This document shows, piece after piece, positions 1 to 5,753 of a stretch of DNA of 10,445 nt. Source of the DNA: Bacillota bacterium (lineage in GTDB: Bacteria > Bacillota > Clostridia > Lachnospirales > Lachnospiraceae); assembly GCA_023418475.1 (NCBI GenBank), contig JAEZZO010000011.1, positions 1-10,445 of the forward strand, given 5' to 3'. The position numbers and the translations under genes are program-made. How positions within the stretch are numbered: the stretch's first letter is position 1; each line of letters begins with the position of its first letter. The notes beneath the pieces were generated by a model that did not search any database, had not been told where the DNA came from, and saw only the letters and a list, made by a program, of their open reading frames with translations.

Positions 1-76
1 ACCAATTTTTAGCTATTCAGTACAGGATACAATGACTGTCATACATTTTTAGCTCTGTTTATAGAGGTAACTATTT

Positions 77-111
77 AAAGAAAAGCCTTAAAATTCAATA
101 CTTTTAGGCTT
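77..111 (-). terminator. Rho-independent terminator of the small charged-protein gene
   Basis: On the minus strand, AAGCCT (111-106) pairs with AGGCTT (88-83). An inner AAAA/TTTT extension with a one-base bulge lengthens the stem. The stem is followed by a T-rich run, TTTTCTTT, on the minus strand. It starts a few bases after the stop codon at 116, so it ends transcription of the gene at 116-451. No T-run follows on the plus strand, so it looks one-directional. Confidence 0.6.
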
Positions 112-115
112 GACA

Positions 116-451
116 TTATAGGAAGGACTGAAAATCCATATGCTCAGCATTATGATTTAAATAACCTTCCGTAAACAAGAAGCGTTTTTCGGTATTTTCT
201 TTATAATTATTATTAATATTTTCGCCATAAACCAGTATATTTTTCAGATTCTCTATTTCATTCTGTCGCTTCTCATTTACTCTCCTTGCATGCTCTATCC
301 CTTCTTGAGACGATGAAATATCTGCATGCTCTTCCAGGTGACGCTCTGTACGAACCTGCTTTTCGACCAGATTCATAAGATGGTCAACTCTCCGTTCTTT
401 TTTATAGCTTTCGCTGTCCCTGTTCTTACTCATGTTGATCCTCATTTCCAC
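116..451 (-). CDS. Small charged, helical protein of unknown function
   Basis: Encodes 111 residues starting with GTG at 451. The start is set by AAAGGAG at 466-460, eight bases upstream; the in-frame ATGs at 445 and 433 are less well spaced. The protein is hydrophilic, rich in Glu, Lys, Arg and Asn, and has no signal peptide, membrane segment or cysteine, so it is probably cytoplasmic. Residues 22-75 look like a long helix. The motif TERHLEEHADIS (35-46) has a weak echo, TEGYLNHNAEHM (94-105), suggesting two copies of a helical unit of which the second stops after about 18 residues. From memory, short proteins of this look occur as hypotheticals in Lachnospiraceae; I can assign no function. 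It lies 122 bp downstream of the DNA glycosylase gene on the same strand and could be read from it, and a hairpin terminator follows at once. The good ribosome binding site and terminator support a real gene. Confidence 0.7.
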   Translation of the reverse strand: MEMRINMSKNRDSESYKKERRVDHLMNLVEKQVRTERHLEEHADISSSQEGIEHARRVNEKRQNEIENLKNILVYGENINNNYKENTEKRFLFTEGYLNHNAEHMDFQSFL

Positions 452-573
452 TATGAATGCTCCTTTACAAGATTGCCGCTATCTTATTTTATCCGAAGAT
501 TTCTTTCTTTATACTTTTTCATATTTCGTATTAATTTTATTTCATTACCGATATTTAAGATGAATTTTAGGCT

Positions 574-1401
574 TTATAAGGATCTTATGTAATAAAACAT
601 ATACTGTTGGACAATGCCGGAATATCCTTTATATAGTCCCTGGTCAAACCGATTATGGTATATTTCCTGCAGCACTTTCTTTATCCATACATCCACGGGG
701 AAGCCTTCTATATGATGAAGGCCATACAAAGCGATACAATTTGCTACCTTTTCCCCTATTCCATAAACACTTTTTAGCGCTTTTACCGCATCTTCAAAGC
801 TGCCTTTCTTTAATTCCTCCAAATCAAGAAGTCCTTCGGCAACTGTCTGGGCTGCCTGGATGATATATGCATCCCGGTAACCGGTCTTTAACGCTCTTAA
901 TTCTTCTTTTGTCGCCAGGGCAAGAACATCAGCGCCAGGAAATGAAGTGTAAGTTACTCCGCCGCATTCTTTACTGATCTTTGTTTCTCCGAATTTCTTG
1001 CAAATTCCTTCAATACAATTTTTAATTGCCGGTATATTTTTATTCTGCGATATGATAAAGCTTATCATTGTTTCAAAAGGCTCCTGTTTCAGAATTCGTA
1101 TTCCTTTTCCGTAGGCTGCCGCTTCTCTTAAGAAAGCGTCCTCCCCTGCACCGAGCTTTCCGACAATATTGCCATAATCATATTGTAAATCAAAATAATC
1201 CTCCCATACATTTTTAAATTCCTCCGGTGTACAGCTTAATTCTACTGTATTCTCATCCATCTGCGTCAGCTCCAGATACCTCCCATATGCGACCAGATTA
1301 AATTTTATTTCATGTGAAGACTGTGGCATATAATTCATGCGAAAGCACTGTCCTGATTCTGCAATCTGATGTAGATTAAAATTCTTATTCTGTATTATCA
1401 T
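574..1401 (-). CDS. ogg: 8-oxoguanine DNA glycosylase/AP lyase (OGG1 family)
   Basis: A 275-residue bifunctional base-excision repair enzyme that removes 8-oxoguanine opposite cytosine and nicks the abasic site. The N-terminal OGG domain spans about 1-95 and the HhH-GPD glycosylase domain about 105-260. The helix-hairpin-helix is followed by the signature GIGEKVANCI (214-223), which carries the Schiff-base lysine K218. The catalytic aspartate is D237 in FPVDVW. The 19-residue spacing from K218 to D237 equals that of human OGG1 (K249 to D268). SFIISQNKNI (114-123) matches the conserved helix of the family. No iron-sulfur cysteine cluster is present, which argues against MutY or Nth. Length fits the clostridial OGG group (the C. 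acetobutylicum enzyme is the known relative). The ribosome binding site is weak (AAGAGA). The gene seems to have its own promoter about 100 bp upstream and no clear terminator of its own. Confidence 0.93.
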   Translation of the reverse strand: MIIQNKNFNLHQIAESGQCFRMNYMPQSSHEIKFNLVAYGRYLELTQMDENTVELSCTPEEFKNVWEDYFDLQYDYGNIVGKLGAGEDAFLREAAAYGKGIRILKQEPFETMISFIISQNKNIPAIKNCIEGICKKFGETKISKECGGVTYTSFPGADVLALATKEELRALKTGYRDAYIIQAAQTVAEGLLDLEELKKGSFEDAVKALKSVYGIGEKVANCIALYGLHHIEGFPVDVWIKKVLQEIYHNRFDQGLYKGYSGIVQQYMFYYIRSL

Positions 1402-1503
1402 CGTATTTTCTCTTTCTATTTTATGATAATGTATCCAAAACCCTGAAGTGATGCTGCGACGCTTTTGCGCTCATAATTATCAAATCTTTAAAGTATTTCT
1501 TTC

Positions 1504-1532
1504 ATTATAATATAAGTCAATGGCACACACAA
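1504..1532 (-). promoter_or_regulatory. Probable sigma-A promoter for the ogg gene
   Basis: On the minus strand, TTGTGT (1532-1527) and a perfect TATAAT (1509-1504) are separated by 17 bases. This predicts a start of transcription near 1497 and a leader of about 95 bases before the ogg ATG at 1401. A competing reading is TTGACT (1520-1515), 17 bases, AATACT (1497-1492). Either would drive ogg. The -35 box is poor, so the call is moderate. Confidence 0.42.
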
Positions 1533-1775
1533 GCTCCAGCAATTGCTGTCAAAGTAACATTTATCCAGCATGTTACGGTTCACAGGCAAATCCTATTTAT
1601 ATCTATACATATGAATTATTTTGATGTTATAATATTTATTAATTTACTTAAAACATAAGAGTATTTGCATTCCCATAACAATGTAGAATTTATTAACAAG
1701 ACTTTTGCGTCAATAGTCTTAAATTGATTTACCAGATGGGGTATGGTTATTTATTCTTATAGCACACACCAGGCT

Positions 1776-1808
1776 TCCCATAATTTGCTTTAATTGGTAT
1801 TTATGGGA
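1776..1808. repeat. Inverted repeat TCCCATAA/TTATGGGA, possible operator
   Basis: Perfect 8-bp arms at 1776-1783 and 1801-1808 with a 17-base centre. The right arm lies in the spacer of the proposed GNAT promoter, and a third, direct copy of TCCCATAA sits at 1671-1678. The right arm is followed by TTAACC rather than a T-run, so it is more likely a protein site than a terminator. Which regulator would bind is unknown. Confidence 0.4.
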
Positions 1809-1821
1809 TTAACCTTATATT
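1794..1821 (+). promoter_or_regulatory. Probable sigma-A promoter for the GNAT gene
   Basis: TTGGTA (1794-1799) and TATATT (1816-1821) are separated by 16 bases. This would start transcription near 1828, about 33 bases before the ATG at 1861. A strong AGGAGG (1845-1850) lies ten bases ahead of that ATG. The -35 box matches four of six consensus bases and the -10 box five of six. Confidence 0.45.
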
Positions 1822-1860
1822 ACTTTATAGTTCTATGAAATATCAGGAGGAACAAAAGAT

Positions 1861-2364
1861 ATGATTACTGAAACGAATATCAAAGATTTTACAATCAGAA
1901 CAGCTTCAAAAAAGGATACTCCGTTAATCTTGCAATTTATTAAAGATTTGGCTGAATATGAAGAAATGTTGGAGCTGGTAGTAGCCACAGAAGATATTCT
2001 AAATGAATATTTATTTACACAAAAGAGAGCCGAAGTCATTATAGGTGAATATCAACAACAACCTGTAGGTTTTGCATTATATTTTTACAACTTTTCAACT
2101 TTTCTAGGAAGATCTGGTATCTATCTGGAAGATCTTTATGTAAAACCGGAAATGCGCGGCAAGGGCTTTGGTAAAGCATTTTTTGTTTATCTGGCCGGTC
2201 TGGCAAAAGAGCGAAAATGCGGCCGCCTCGAATGGTGGTGTCTGGATTGGAACGAATCTTCTATTCGCTTTTATAAAAGGTTGGGTGCCATACCAATGGA
2301 TGAGTGGACTGTATTTCGATTGACAGGAGATGCACTGGATCATCTGGCAGATAACAGCTTATAA
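1861..2364 (+). CDS. GNAT N-acetyltransferase, spermidine/spermine acetyltransferase-like
   Basis: A 167-residue cytoplasmic enzyme of the GNAT fold (about 10-155) that would move an acetyl group from acetyl-CoA to an amine. The acetyl-CoA loop is RGKGFG (99-104), preceded by the beta-4 strand IYLEDLYV (87-94). DWNESSIRFYKRLGA (129-143) holds the candidate general-acid tyrosine Y138. The runs YLED, WNE-S-FYKR-GA and the C-terminal DEWTVFRL closely resemble the SSAT subgroup, of which human SSAT1 is the model. Polyamines, or thialysine-like amines, are therefore the most likely substrates; this is inference from motifs and no substrate residue is proven. Length is normal for SSAT (about 170). 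The ATG at 1861 follows AGGAGG by ten bases. The gene seems to be transcribed alone, since its downstream neighbour has its own strong promoter. Confidence 0.85.
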   Translation: MITETNIKDFTIRTASKKDTPLILQFIKDLAEYEEMLELVVATEDILNEYLFTQKRAEVIIGEYQQQPVGFALYFYNFSTFLGRSGIYLEDLYVKPEMRGKGFGKAFFVYLAGLAKERKCGRLEWWCLDWNESSIRFYKRLGAIPMDEWTVFRLTGDALDHLADNSL

Positions 2365-2422
2365 TTACCATCACCTTCTATTCCGTATAGAGCTTGTTAT
2401 TGGTGATTATGATCTGTTTTTT
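2351..2422 (+). terminator. Possible terminator after the GNAT gene
   Basis: ATCACC (2370-2375) can pair with GGTGAT (2402-2407), enclosing a small hairpin TCTAT-tccgt-ATAGA. Alternatively, ATAACAGCT (2351-2359) can pair with AGCTTGTTAT (2391-2400) with one bulge. A run of six Ts (2417-2422) follows about nine bases after the first stem. The stems are weak, so I hold this loosely. Confidence 0.35.
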
Positions 2423-2457
2423 CCTCCTCTTCTTATTTTTTTCTGATAATATGCAGG

Positions 2458-2486
2458 TTGACATTCTATGTCTTGTCAGATATAAT
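2458..2486 (+). promoter_or_regulatory. Perfect-consensus sigma-A promoter of the niaX-like gene
   Basis: TTGACA (2458-2463), a 17-base spacer and TATAAT (2481-2486) match the housekeeping consensus at all 12 positions. Transcription should start near 2493, giving a leader of about 57 bases before the ATG at 2550. Such a strong promoter usually needs a repressor, and an inverted repeat flanks the -10 box. Confidence 0.85.
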
Positions 2487-2502
2487 TACAGCTGACAAGA
2501 CA
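2469..2502. promoter_or_regulatory. Operator-like 11-bp inverted repeat around the -10 box, candidate NiaR site
   Basis: TGTCTTGTCAG (2469-2479) and CTGACAAGACA (2492-2502) are perfectly complementary, with a 12-base centre that contains TATAAT. The right arm covers the expected transcription start. The arm centres are 23 bp apart, about two helical turns. Bound protein would block RNA polymerase directly. NiaR, the nicotinate-responsive repressor of Firmicutes, controls niacin transporters and, from memory, binds TGTC/GACA-type palindromes; I could not check its motif here. An RNA hairpin is unlikely because the left arm lies upstream of the start of transcription. Confidence 0.65.
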
Positions 2503-2549
2503 GCTGCCAACACCAGTTTGTTTAATATGAAAGAGGAAGAGGTAAGATT

Positions 2550-3110
2550 ATGATAACATCAAACAAAGTTAAAACAATGACAATTGCTGCTCTGCTCTGT
2601 GCTATAGGAATAACAATTCCTATGTATTCACCCTTTAAGATAATCATAGAGCCTGCATCCTTTACATTAGGAAGTCATGTAGCAATCATGATTGCAATGT
2701 TTATCTCACCTGAGGTTGCGGTCTCGGTGGCATTAGTAACAAGTTTTGGATTTTTATTAGGTCCTTTCTCGATTGTCGTAGTACTTAGAGCTTTATCTCA
2801 CGTAGTTTTTGTTACAGTCGGTGCATTTTTATTAAAGAAAAATCAAAATATTTTACTCTCCTACAAAACAATGATTCCCTTCGCTTTATTTATTTCCATT
2901 ATCCACGCTGTATGTGAGGTAATTGTATCCAGTATCTTTTATTTTACGGGTACCGTTACCACGAGTTATCTGATTTCAGTAATCGGATTGGTTGGTGCAG
3001 GAACTATTATACACAGTATGTTTGATTTCTCGGTTGCAGTATTAGTATGGAAACCCTTGCAGTATGTAATCAGTATTCCTGCCAATGCCAAAATAAAGAC
3101 AAAAGCTTGA
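2550..3110 (+). CDS. niaX: ECF-transporter S-component, probable niacin transporter NiaX
   Basis: A 186-residue integral membrane protein with about six hydrophobic segments (roughly 8-26, 40-53, 56-73, 76-95, 106-130 and 140-168) and a basic C-terminus, the size and shape of an energy-coupling-factor substrate-binding S-component. Such proteins bind a vitamin and dock on a shared EcfA/EcfA'/EcfT module, which is not in this window. A14-LLC-A18 in the first helix fits the AxxxA docking motif. The block EPASFTLGSHVAIMIAMFIS (34-53) followed by a Gly-rich LLGPFSIVVVLRALSH stretch resembles, from memory, the NiaX niacin family rather than RibU, BioY or ThiT. Support for niacin comes from the NiaR-like operator on its promoter. 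The ATG follows AGAGG by seven bases. The gene seems monocistronic, closed by a strong hairpin. The S-component fold is well supported; the substrate is an inference. Confidence 0.7.
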   Translation: MITSNKVKTMTIAALLCAIGITIPMYSPFKIIIEPASFTLGSHVAIMIAMFISPEVAVSVALVTSFGFLLGPFSIVVVLRALSHVVFVTVGAFLLKKNQNILLSYKTMIPFALFISIIHAVCEVIVSSIFYFTGTVTTSYLISVIGLVGAGTIIHSMFDFSVAVLVWKPLQYVISIPANAKIKTKA

Positions 3111-3165
3111 GTAAAGCTTGTATCAAAGATAACTCTGCAGCTAATTTAATACTTACGAAAATTTC

Positions 3166-3225
3166 ATAAAATAAGGCGGTTCTAATGATAGTCATCATTA
3201 GAACCGCCTTATTTTATAATTTTTT
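3166..3225. terminator. Strong bidirectional terminator between niaX and the HD-GYP gene
   Basis: Arms 3166-3189 and 3194-3217 are complementary over 24 bp without mismatch, with a four-base loop AGTC (3190-3193). The GC-rich core GGCGG/CCGCC is flanked by A-rich and T-rich ends, so a T-rich tail follows on both strands. A second T-run (3220-3225) follows on the plus strand. It serves the convergent niaX-like gene (plus) and HD-GYP gene (minus). Confidence 0.9.
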
Positions 3226-3288
3226 ATCGCAGGAGTGTGTATATTGTACATTTGCTCTTTCTTCCTGTCACAACGTTGCAAAACAAAT

Positions 3289-4365
3289 CTACGGTAATTC
3301 TCCGTTCATCTCCATCTCTGATTCAATGATTGTAATCGATAAGATCTTCATCAGATCTATTTCGTATGGTGAGATATCCATACCTCTTTTATCTGAAATC
3401 ACACGTACAATCGGTCTTAACGGAAAGTTTTTATTCTGTTCTTTTATAATGCCAATACTGTTATCGGAAAGACGTACCATTGATCCATTCGGGAAAATAG
3501 CAATCTGTTTAATGAAAACCGACACTATTCTAGTGTCAAATTTTGTTCCTGCATGTTCAATCAGATAATTTACCGTCTGATTCGAGCTCCATTTACGACG
3601 ATAACATCTGTCAGAAACTAATGCATCGTATGTATCTGCTACCGCTACAATTCTTACGAATTCATGAAGATCTCCAGCCTTTATTCCTGCGGGATAACCT
3701 GAACCATCCATTCTTTCATGGTGATACAAGGATACAATACGTGATAACTCGGTCAGACTTACACACTTCTTCAGCGTTTCATATCCTAATGTTGTATGAA
3801 GCTTTATGTGCTCTAATTCCTGCTCATCCAGCCGTCCTTCTTTGTTTAGCACCCTCTTATCAAGCAGAATTTTTCCTATATCATGAAACAAAGCTCCTGC
3901 TGCCAATTTTTCCATCATCGGTTTATTATAACCTAGCTGTTTTGCTATTAAAAGCGAATAAACCGTTGCACTGACAGAATGGGAAAAAGTATATTCATCA
4001 CTTGCACTGATATCATTTAAACTAACCTGCATATCCTCATGCGAAAGGATATCATCGATAATACTATGAATTGTATTAGAAATGTCCGCTAATTCAACAA
4101 CCGTCTTACTCTCAAAATCATCAATTGTCTGACGTAGTATCCTTTTGCAGGAGACTCTGGTCTCCTCTGAAATCGCATCTGGAATCTCTATTCCATCACT
4201 CTTGGGATCATCCACATATACACAGTCAATCCCCATATTTATTAAATTTTTAGTAAATCGCACCAGATCGGTTTGACCCTGTCTTAATACCAAACAATCT
4301 CTATAATAGATTGACTTAGCCAATATCATATCGGGTTTTAGCATTGATAACGAAACCAGTCTCAT
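3289..4365 (-). CDS. HD-GYP domain protein, cyclic-di-GMP phosphodiesterase
   Basis: A 358-residue soluble protein. The N-terminal region (1-115) begins with a short segment like that found before many HD-GYP domains. The HD-GYP domain spans about 118-285 and a small beta-rich tail follows (290-345). All expected metal ligands are visible: H129, the HD pair H161-D162 in FHDIGK, H190, H215/H216 in YHHERMDGSGYP, and D244 in ADTYDALVSDR. The GYP signature is G223-Y224-P225. It should therefore be able to degrade c-di-GMP to pGpG or GMP, affecting motility, adhesion or biofilm. There is no receiver, PAS or membrane domain, so the signal it reads is unclear. The ATG at 4365 follows AAGGGAG by seven bases, behind a near-consensus promoter. 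It is divergent from the DUF2752/DUF4234 pair. Confidence 0.93.
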   Translation of the reverse strand: MRLVSLSMLKPDMILAKSIYYRDCLVLRQGQTDLVRFTKNLINMGIDCVYVDDPKSDGIEIPDAISEETRVSCKRILRQTIDDFESKTVVELADISNTIHSIIDDILSHEDMQVSLNDISASDEYTFSHSVSATVYSLLIAKQLGYNKPMMEKLAAGALFHDIGKILLDKRVLNKEGRLDEQELEHIKLHTTLGYETLKKCVSLTELSRIVSLYHHERMDGSGYPAGIKAGDLHEFVRIVAVADTYDALVSDRCYRRKWSSNQTVNYLIEHAGTKFDTRIVSVFIKQIAIFPNGSMVRLSDNSIGIIKEQNKNFPLRPIVRVISDKRGMDISPYEIDLMKILSITIIESEMEMNGELP

Positions 4366-4407
4366 TTGTAATCTCCCTTACAACGTTTCATTCATTCAAC
4401 TTAATTA

Positions 4408-4436
4408 ATGATACGTTATTAACAATCATGTGTCAA
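4408..4436 (-). promoter_or_regulatory. Sigma-A promoter of the HD-GYP gene
   Basis: On the minus strand, TTGACA (4436-4431), 17 bases and TATCAT (4413-4408) give 11 of 12 consensus matches. Transcription should start near 4401, about 35 bases before the ATG at 4365. Confidence 0.78.
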
Positions 4437-4510
4437 GAAATTATGTGGATTATTCTTTGTTTTCATGCAAAAATATAGCTGTAAAAGGTCTATTTTGTAA
4501 TAATATAGGA

Positions 4511-4538
4511 TTGGTAGGCAGATACCTTTCTCTATAAA
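4511..4538 (+). promoter_or_regulatory. Possible promoter of the DUF2752-DUF4234 operon
   Basis: TTGGTA (4511-4516), 16 bases and TATAAA (4533-4538) would start transcription near 4545, leaving a leader of about 135 bases. The -10 box lies within TCTATAAAATT (4531-4541), repeated exactly at 4567-4577, 36 bp downstream. An alternative is an extended -10, TGCTATACG (4594-4602), which lacks a good -35 box. Confidence 0.38.
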
Positions 4539-4680
4539 ATTTGCACATCTATTTTATCGGAAATATTCTATAAAATTCTGATATTTTATGTTATGCTATA
4601 CGCACATAAATCAATAAATTCTGTGCCAATTTCATAGCAGTCAAAAGCAGACGCAAAAAGCTTAAAAGGAGATGATGATT

Positions 4681-5157
4681 ATGAAAAGAAATTTCATAAA
4701 AAGCTATAAGATACATGCAAAAACACCATCAAATTATCAATTGCATGGTTTAAAACATATTAAGGAACGTGTTCAGCTTTGTATTAGTATATTTTTTATT
4801 TACCTCTTTCTCTCGTTGCTCCATGTTGGCTGTCCAATTAAATTTTTAACCGGCATCTCCTGCCCGGGCTGTGGTATGACACGCGCTGTAATTTCGGTTT
4901 TTAGACTGAATTTTAAAGAAGCCTTTCATTATCATCCGTTATTTCTTATAACTCCGGTTATGCTATGTTTGTTTTTATTGGAAACGGCAATAAAACCAAT
5001 CTATTATAAAATCGCCTGGTCTATGATCTTTCTTATGTTTCTTCTGGTTTATATCATCCGATTGTTTATTACTCCCTGTGATATAGTATCCATTGACATG
5101 AAGAATGGAATACTGTTAAAATTAATTCATCAAATTAGTGTGGGAGGTTTTAAATGA
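4681..5157 (+). CDS. DUF2752 small membrane protein
   Basis: A 158-residue membrane protein. The frame opens at 4672, but AGGAG (4667-4671) touches that ATG; the ATG at 4681 is nine bases downstream and is the likely start. After a basic cytoplasmic stretch (1-31) come three membrane segments, about 32-50, 86-104 and 112-131. The family signature lies just after the first: C51-P52, then TGISCPGCGMTR (57-68) with C61 and C64, then an AFHYHPL motif (81-87). The role of DUF2752 is not established; the CPxCG cysteines suggest metal binding or a structural knuckle at the membrane face, which is inference. Its stop overlaps the start of the next gene by four bases (ATGA), so the two are translationally coupled and may form one complex. 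Confidence 0.82.
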   Translation: MKRNFIKSYKIHAKTPSNYQLHGLKHIKERVQLCISIFFIYLFLSLLHVGCPIKFLTGISCPGCGMTRAVISVFRLNFKEAFHYHPLFLITPVMLCLFLLETAIKPIYYKIAWSMIFLMFLLVYIIRLFITPCDIVSIDMKNGILLKLIHQISVGGFK

Positions 5158-5558
5158 TCAAGCAAAGAGATTTTATTACATTCGTACTATTATCCATCAT
5201 CACCTGTGGAATCTACGGTATTGTTTTCTGGTATTACTATTCGGATGATATGAATATTGTATGCAATGGCGACGGAAAAATTACTCAAAATTATATCGTA
5301 GTAATTCTGCTTTCTTTCATTACTTGTGGAATTTATAGCTGGATATGGTTTTACGGAATTGGTAACCGCCTGCAGGAAAATGCCCCCCGTTATGGTACCA
5401 GCTTTAGTGAGAACGGAACCACTATCTTACTCTGGTATATCTTAGGCAGTTTCCTTTGCTTTTTCGGTTTTTTCTACGCACAGTACATATTAATTAAAAA
5501 TATGAACGTACTGGCAGACCGGTATAATCAGCAAAATTACGGTGGCAGCGCTTATTAG
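5154..5558 (+). CDS. DUF4234 small membrane protein
   Basis: A 134-residue membrane protein with an internal duplication: LLSIITCGIY (12-21) and LLSFITCGIY (52-61), each followed by an aromatic stretch (FWYYYS; IWFYGI), lie 40 residues apart. The TCGIY-W-Y pattern is the mark of DUF4234. A third hydrophobic segment covers about 91-114, and the tail (124-134) is rich in Asn, Gln and Gly. The function of the family is unknown; from its size it is more likely a membrane partner or anchor than an enzyme. The ATG overlaps the stop of the DUF2752 gene (ATGA) and has its own GGGAGG six bases upstream (5142-5147). Expression together with DUF2752 is therefore near certain. The operon ends at the hairpin at 5617-5686. 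Confidence 0.8.
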   Translation: MIKQRDFITFVLLSIITCGIYGIVFWYYYSDDMNIVCNGDGKITQNYIVVILLSFITCGIYSWIWFYGIGNRLQENAPRYGTSFSENGTTILLWYILGSFLCFFGFFYAQYILIKNMNVLADRYNQQNYGGSAY

Positions 5559-5616
5559 AAGAAAAAACGGTTGGCAGAAAGCTGTACCGGTATTAGAGTA
5601 AAAGTGTGCTATGCAT

Positions 5617-5686
5617 AAAAAAACACCCTGATACCTACATACAAGAGTTCTCTTGTAATATCCATAGGATTCAGGGTTCTTTTTTT
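5617..5686. terminator. Branched bidirectional terminator between the DUF4234 and FGGY kinase genes
   Basis: An outer stem ACCCTGA (5625-5631) and TCAGGGT (5671-5677) encloses CCTA (5634-5637)/TAGG (5665-5668). Inside is a perfect hairpin ACAAGAG-tt-CTCTTGT (5641-5656). Seven As precede it (5617-5623) and seven Ts follow (5680-5686), so both strands end in a T-run. It closes two convergent operons. The long interrupted stem is unusual for a simple terminator. Confidence 0.85.
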
Positions 5687-5753
5687 GATAAAATGCTTCG
5701 AAAAACTAATTCTAATATTCAAATAGAAATAGTATCGCTCCATTAAATATTAT

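Larger units (their letters stand above)
1402..1860. other. 459-bp intergenic stretch without a gene, holding inverted repeats
   Basis: This AT-rich region separates divergent ogg and the GNAT gene and holds no convincing reading frame. It contains the likely ogg promoter near 1504-1532 and a 7-bp perfect inverted repeat, GTAACAT (1554-1560) and ATGTTAC (1570-1576), nine bases apart. It also has three copies of TCCCATAA (1671-1678, 1776-1783 and inverted at 1801-1808) and a likely promoter for the GNAT gene. GCACACAC occurs twice (from 1523 and from 1762). I found no T-box, tRNA or recognisable riboswitch core. Confidence 0.6.

Noticed and set aside
1402..1860. T-box, riboswitch or small RNA in the long intergenic region
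   Set aside because: No T-box core, no recognised aptamer core and no clear terminator were seen; only short inverted repeats.
4640..4671. AGACGCAAAAAGC before the DUF2752 gene resembles the ACGCAAAGC core of a GEMM (c-di-GMP-I) riboswitch, tempting beside an HD-GYP gene
   Set aside because: The paired GGCAAACC strand, the GNRA hairpin and the following conserved helix are not present at the right distances. A covariance search with the GEMM-I model would decide.
4672..4680. Earlier in-frame ATGs at 4672 and 4675 for the DUF2752 gene
   Set aside because: They lie zero and three bases from AGGAG; the ATG at 4681 has a nine-base spacing.
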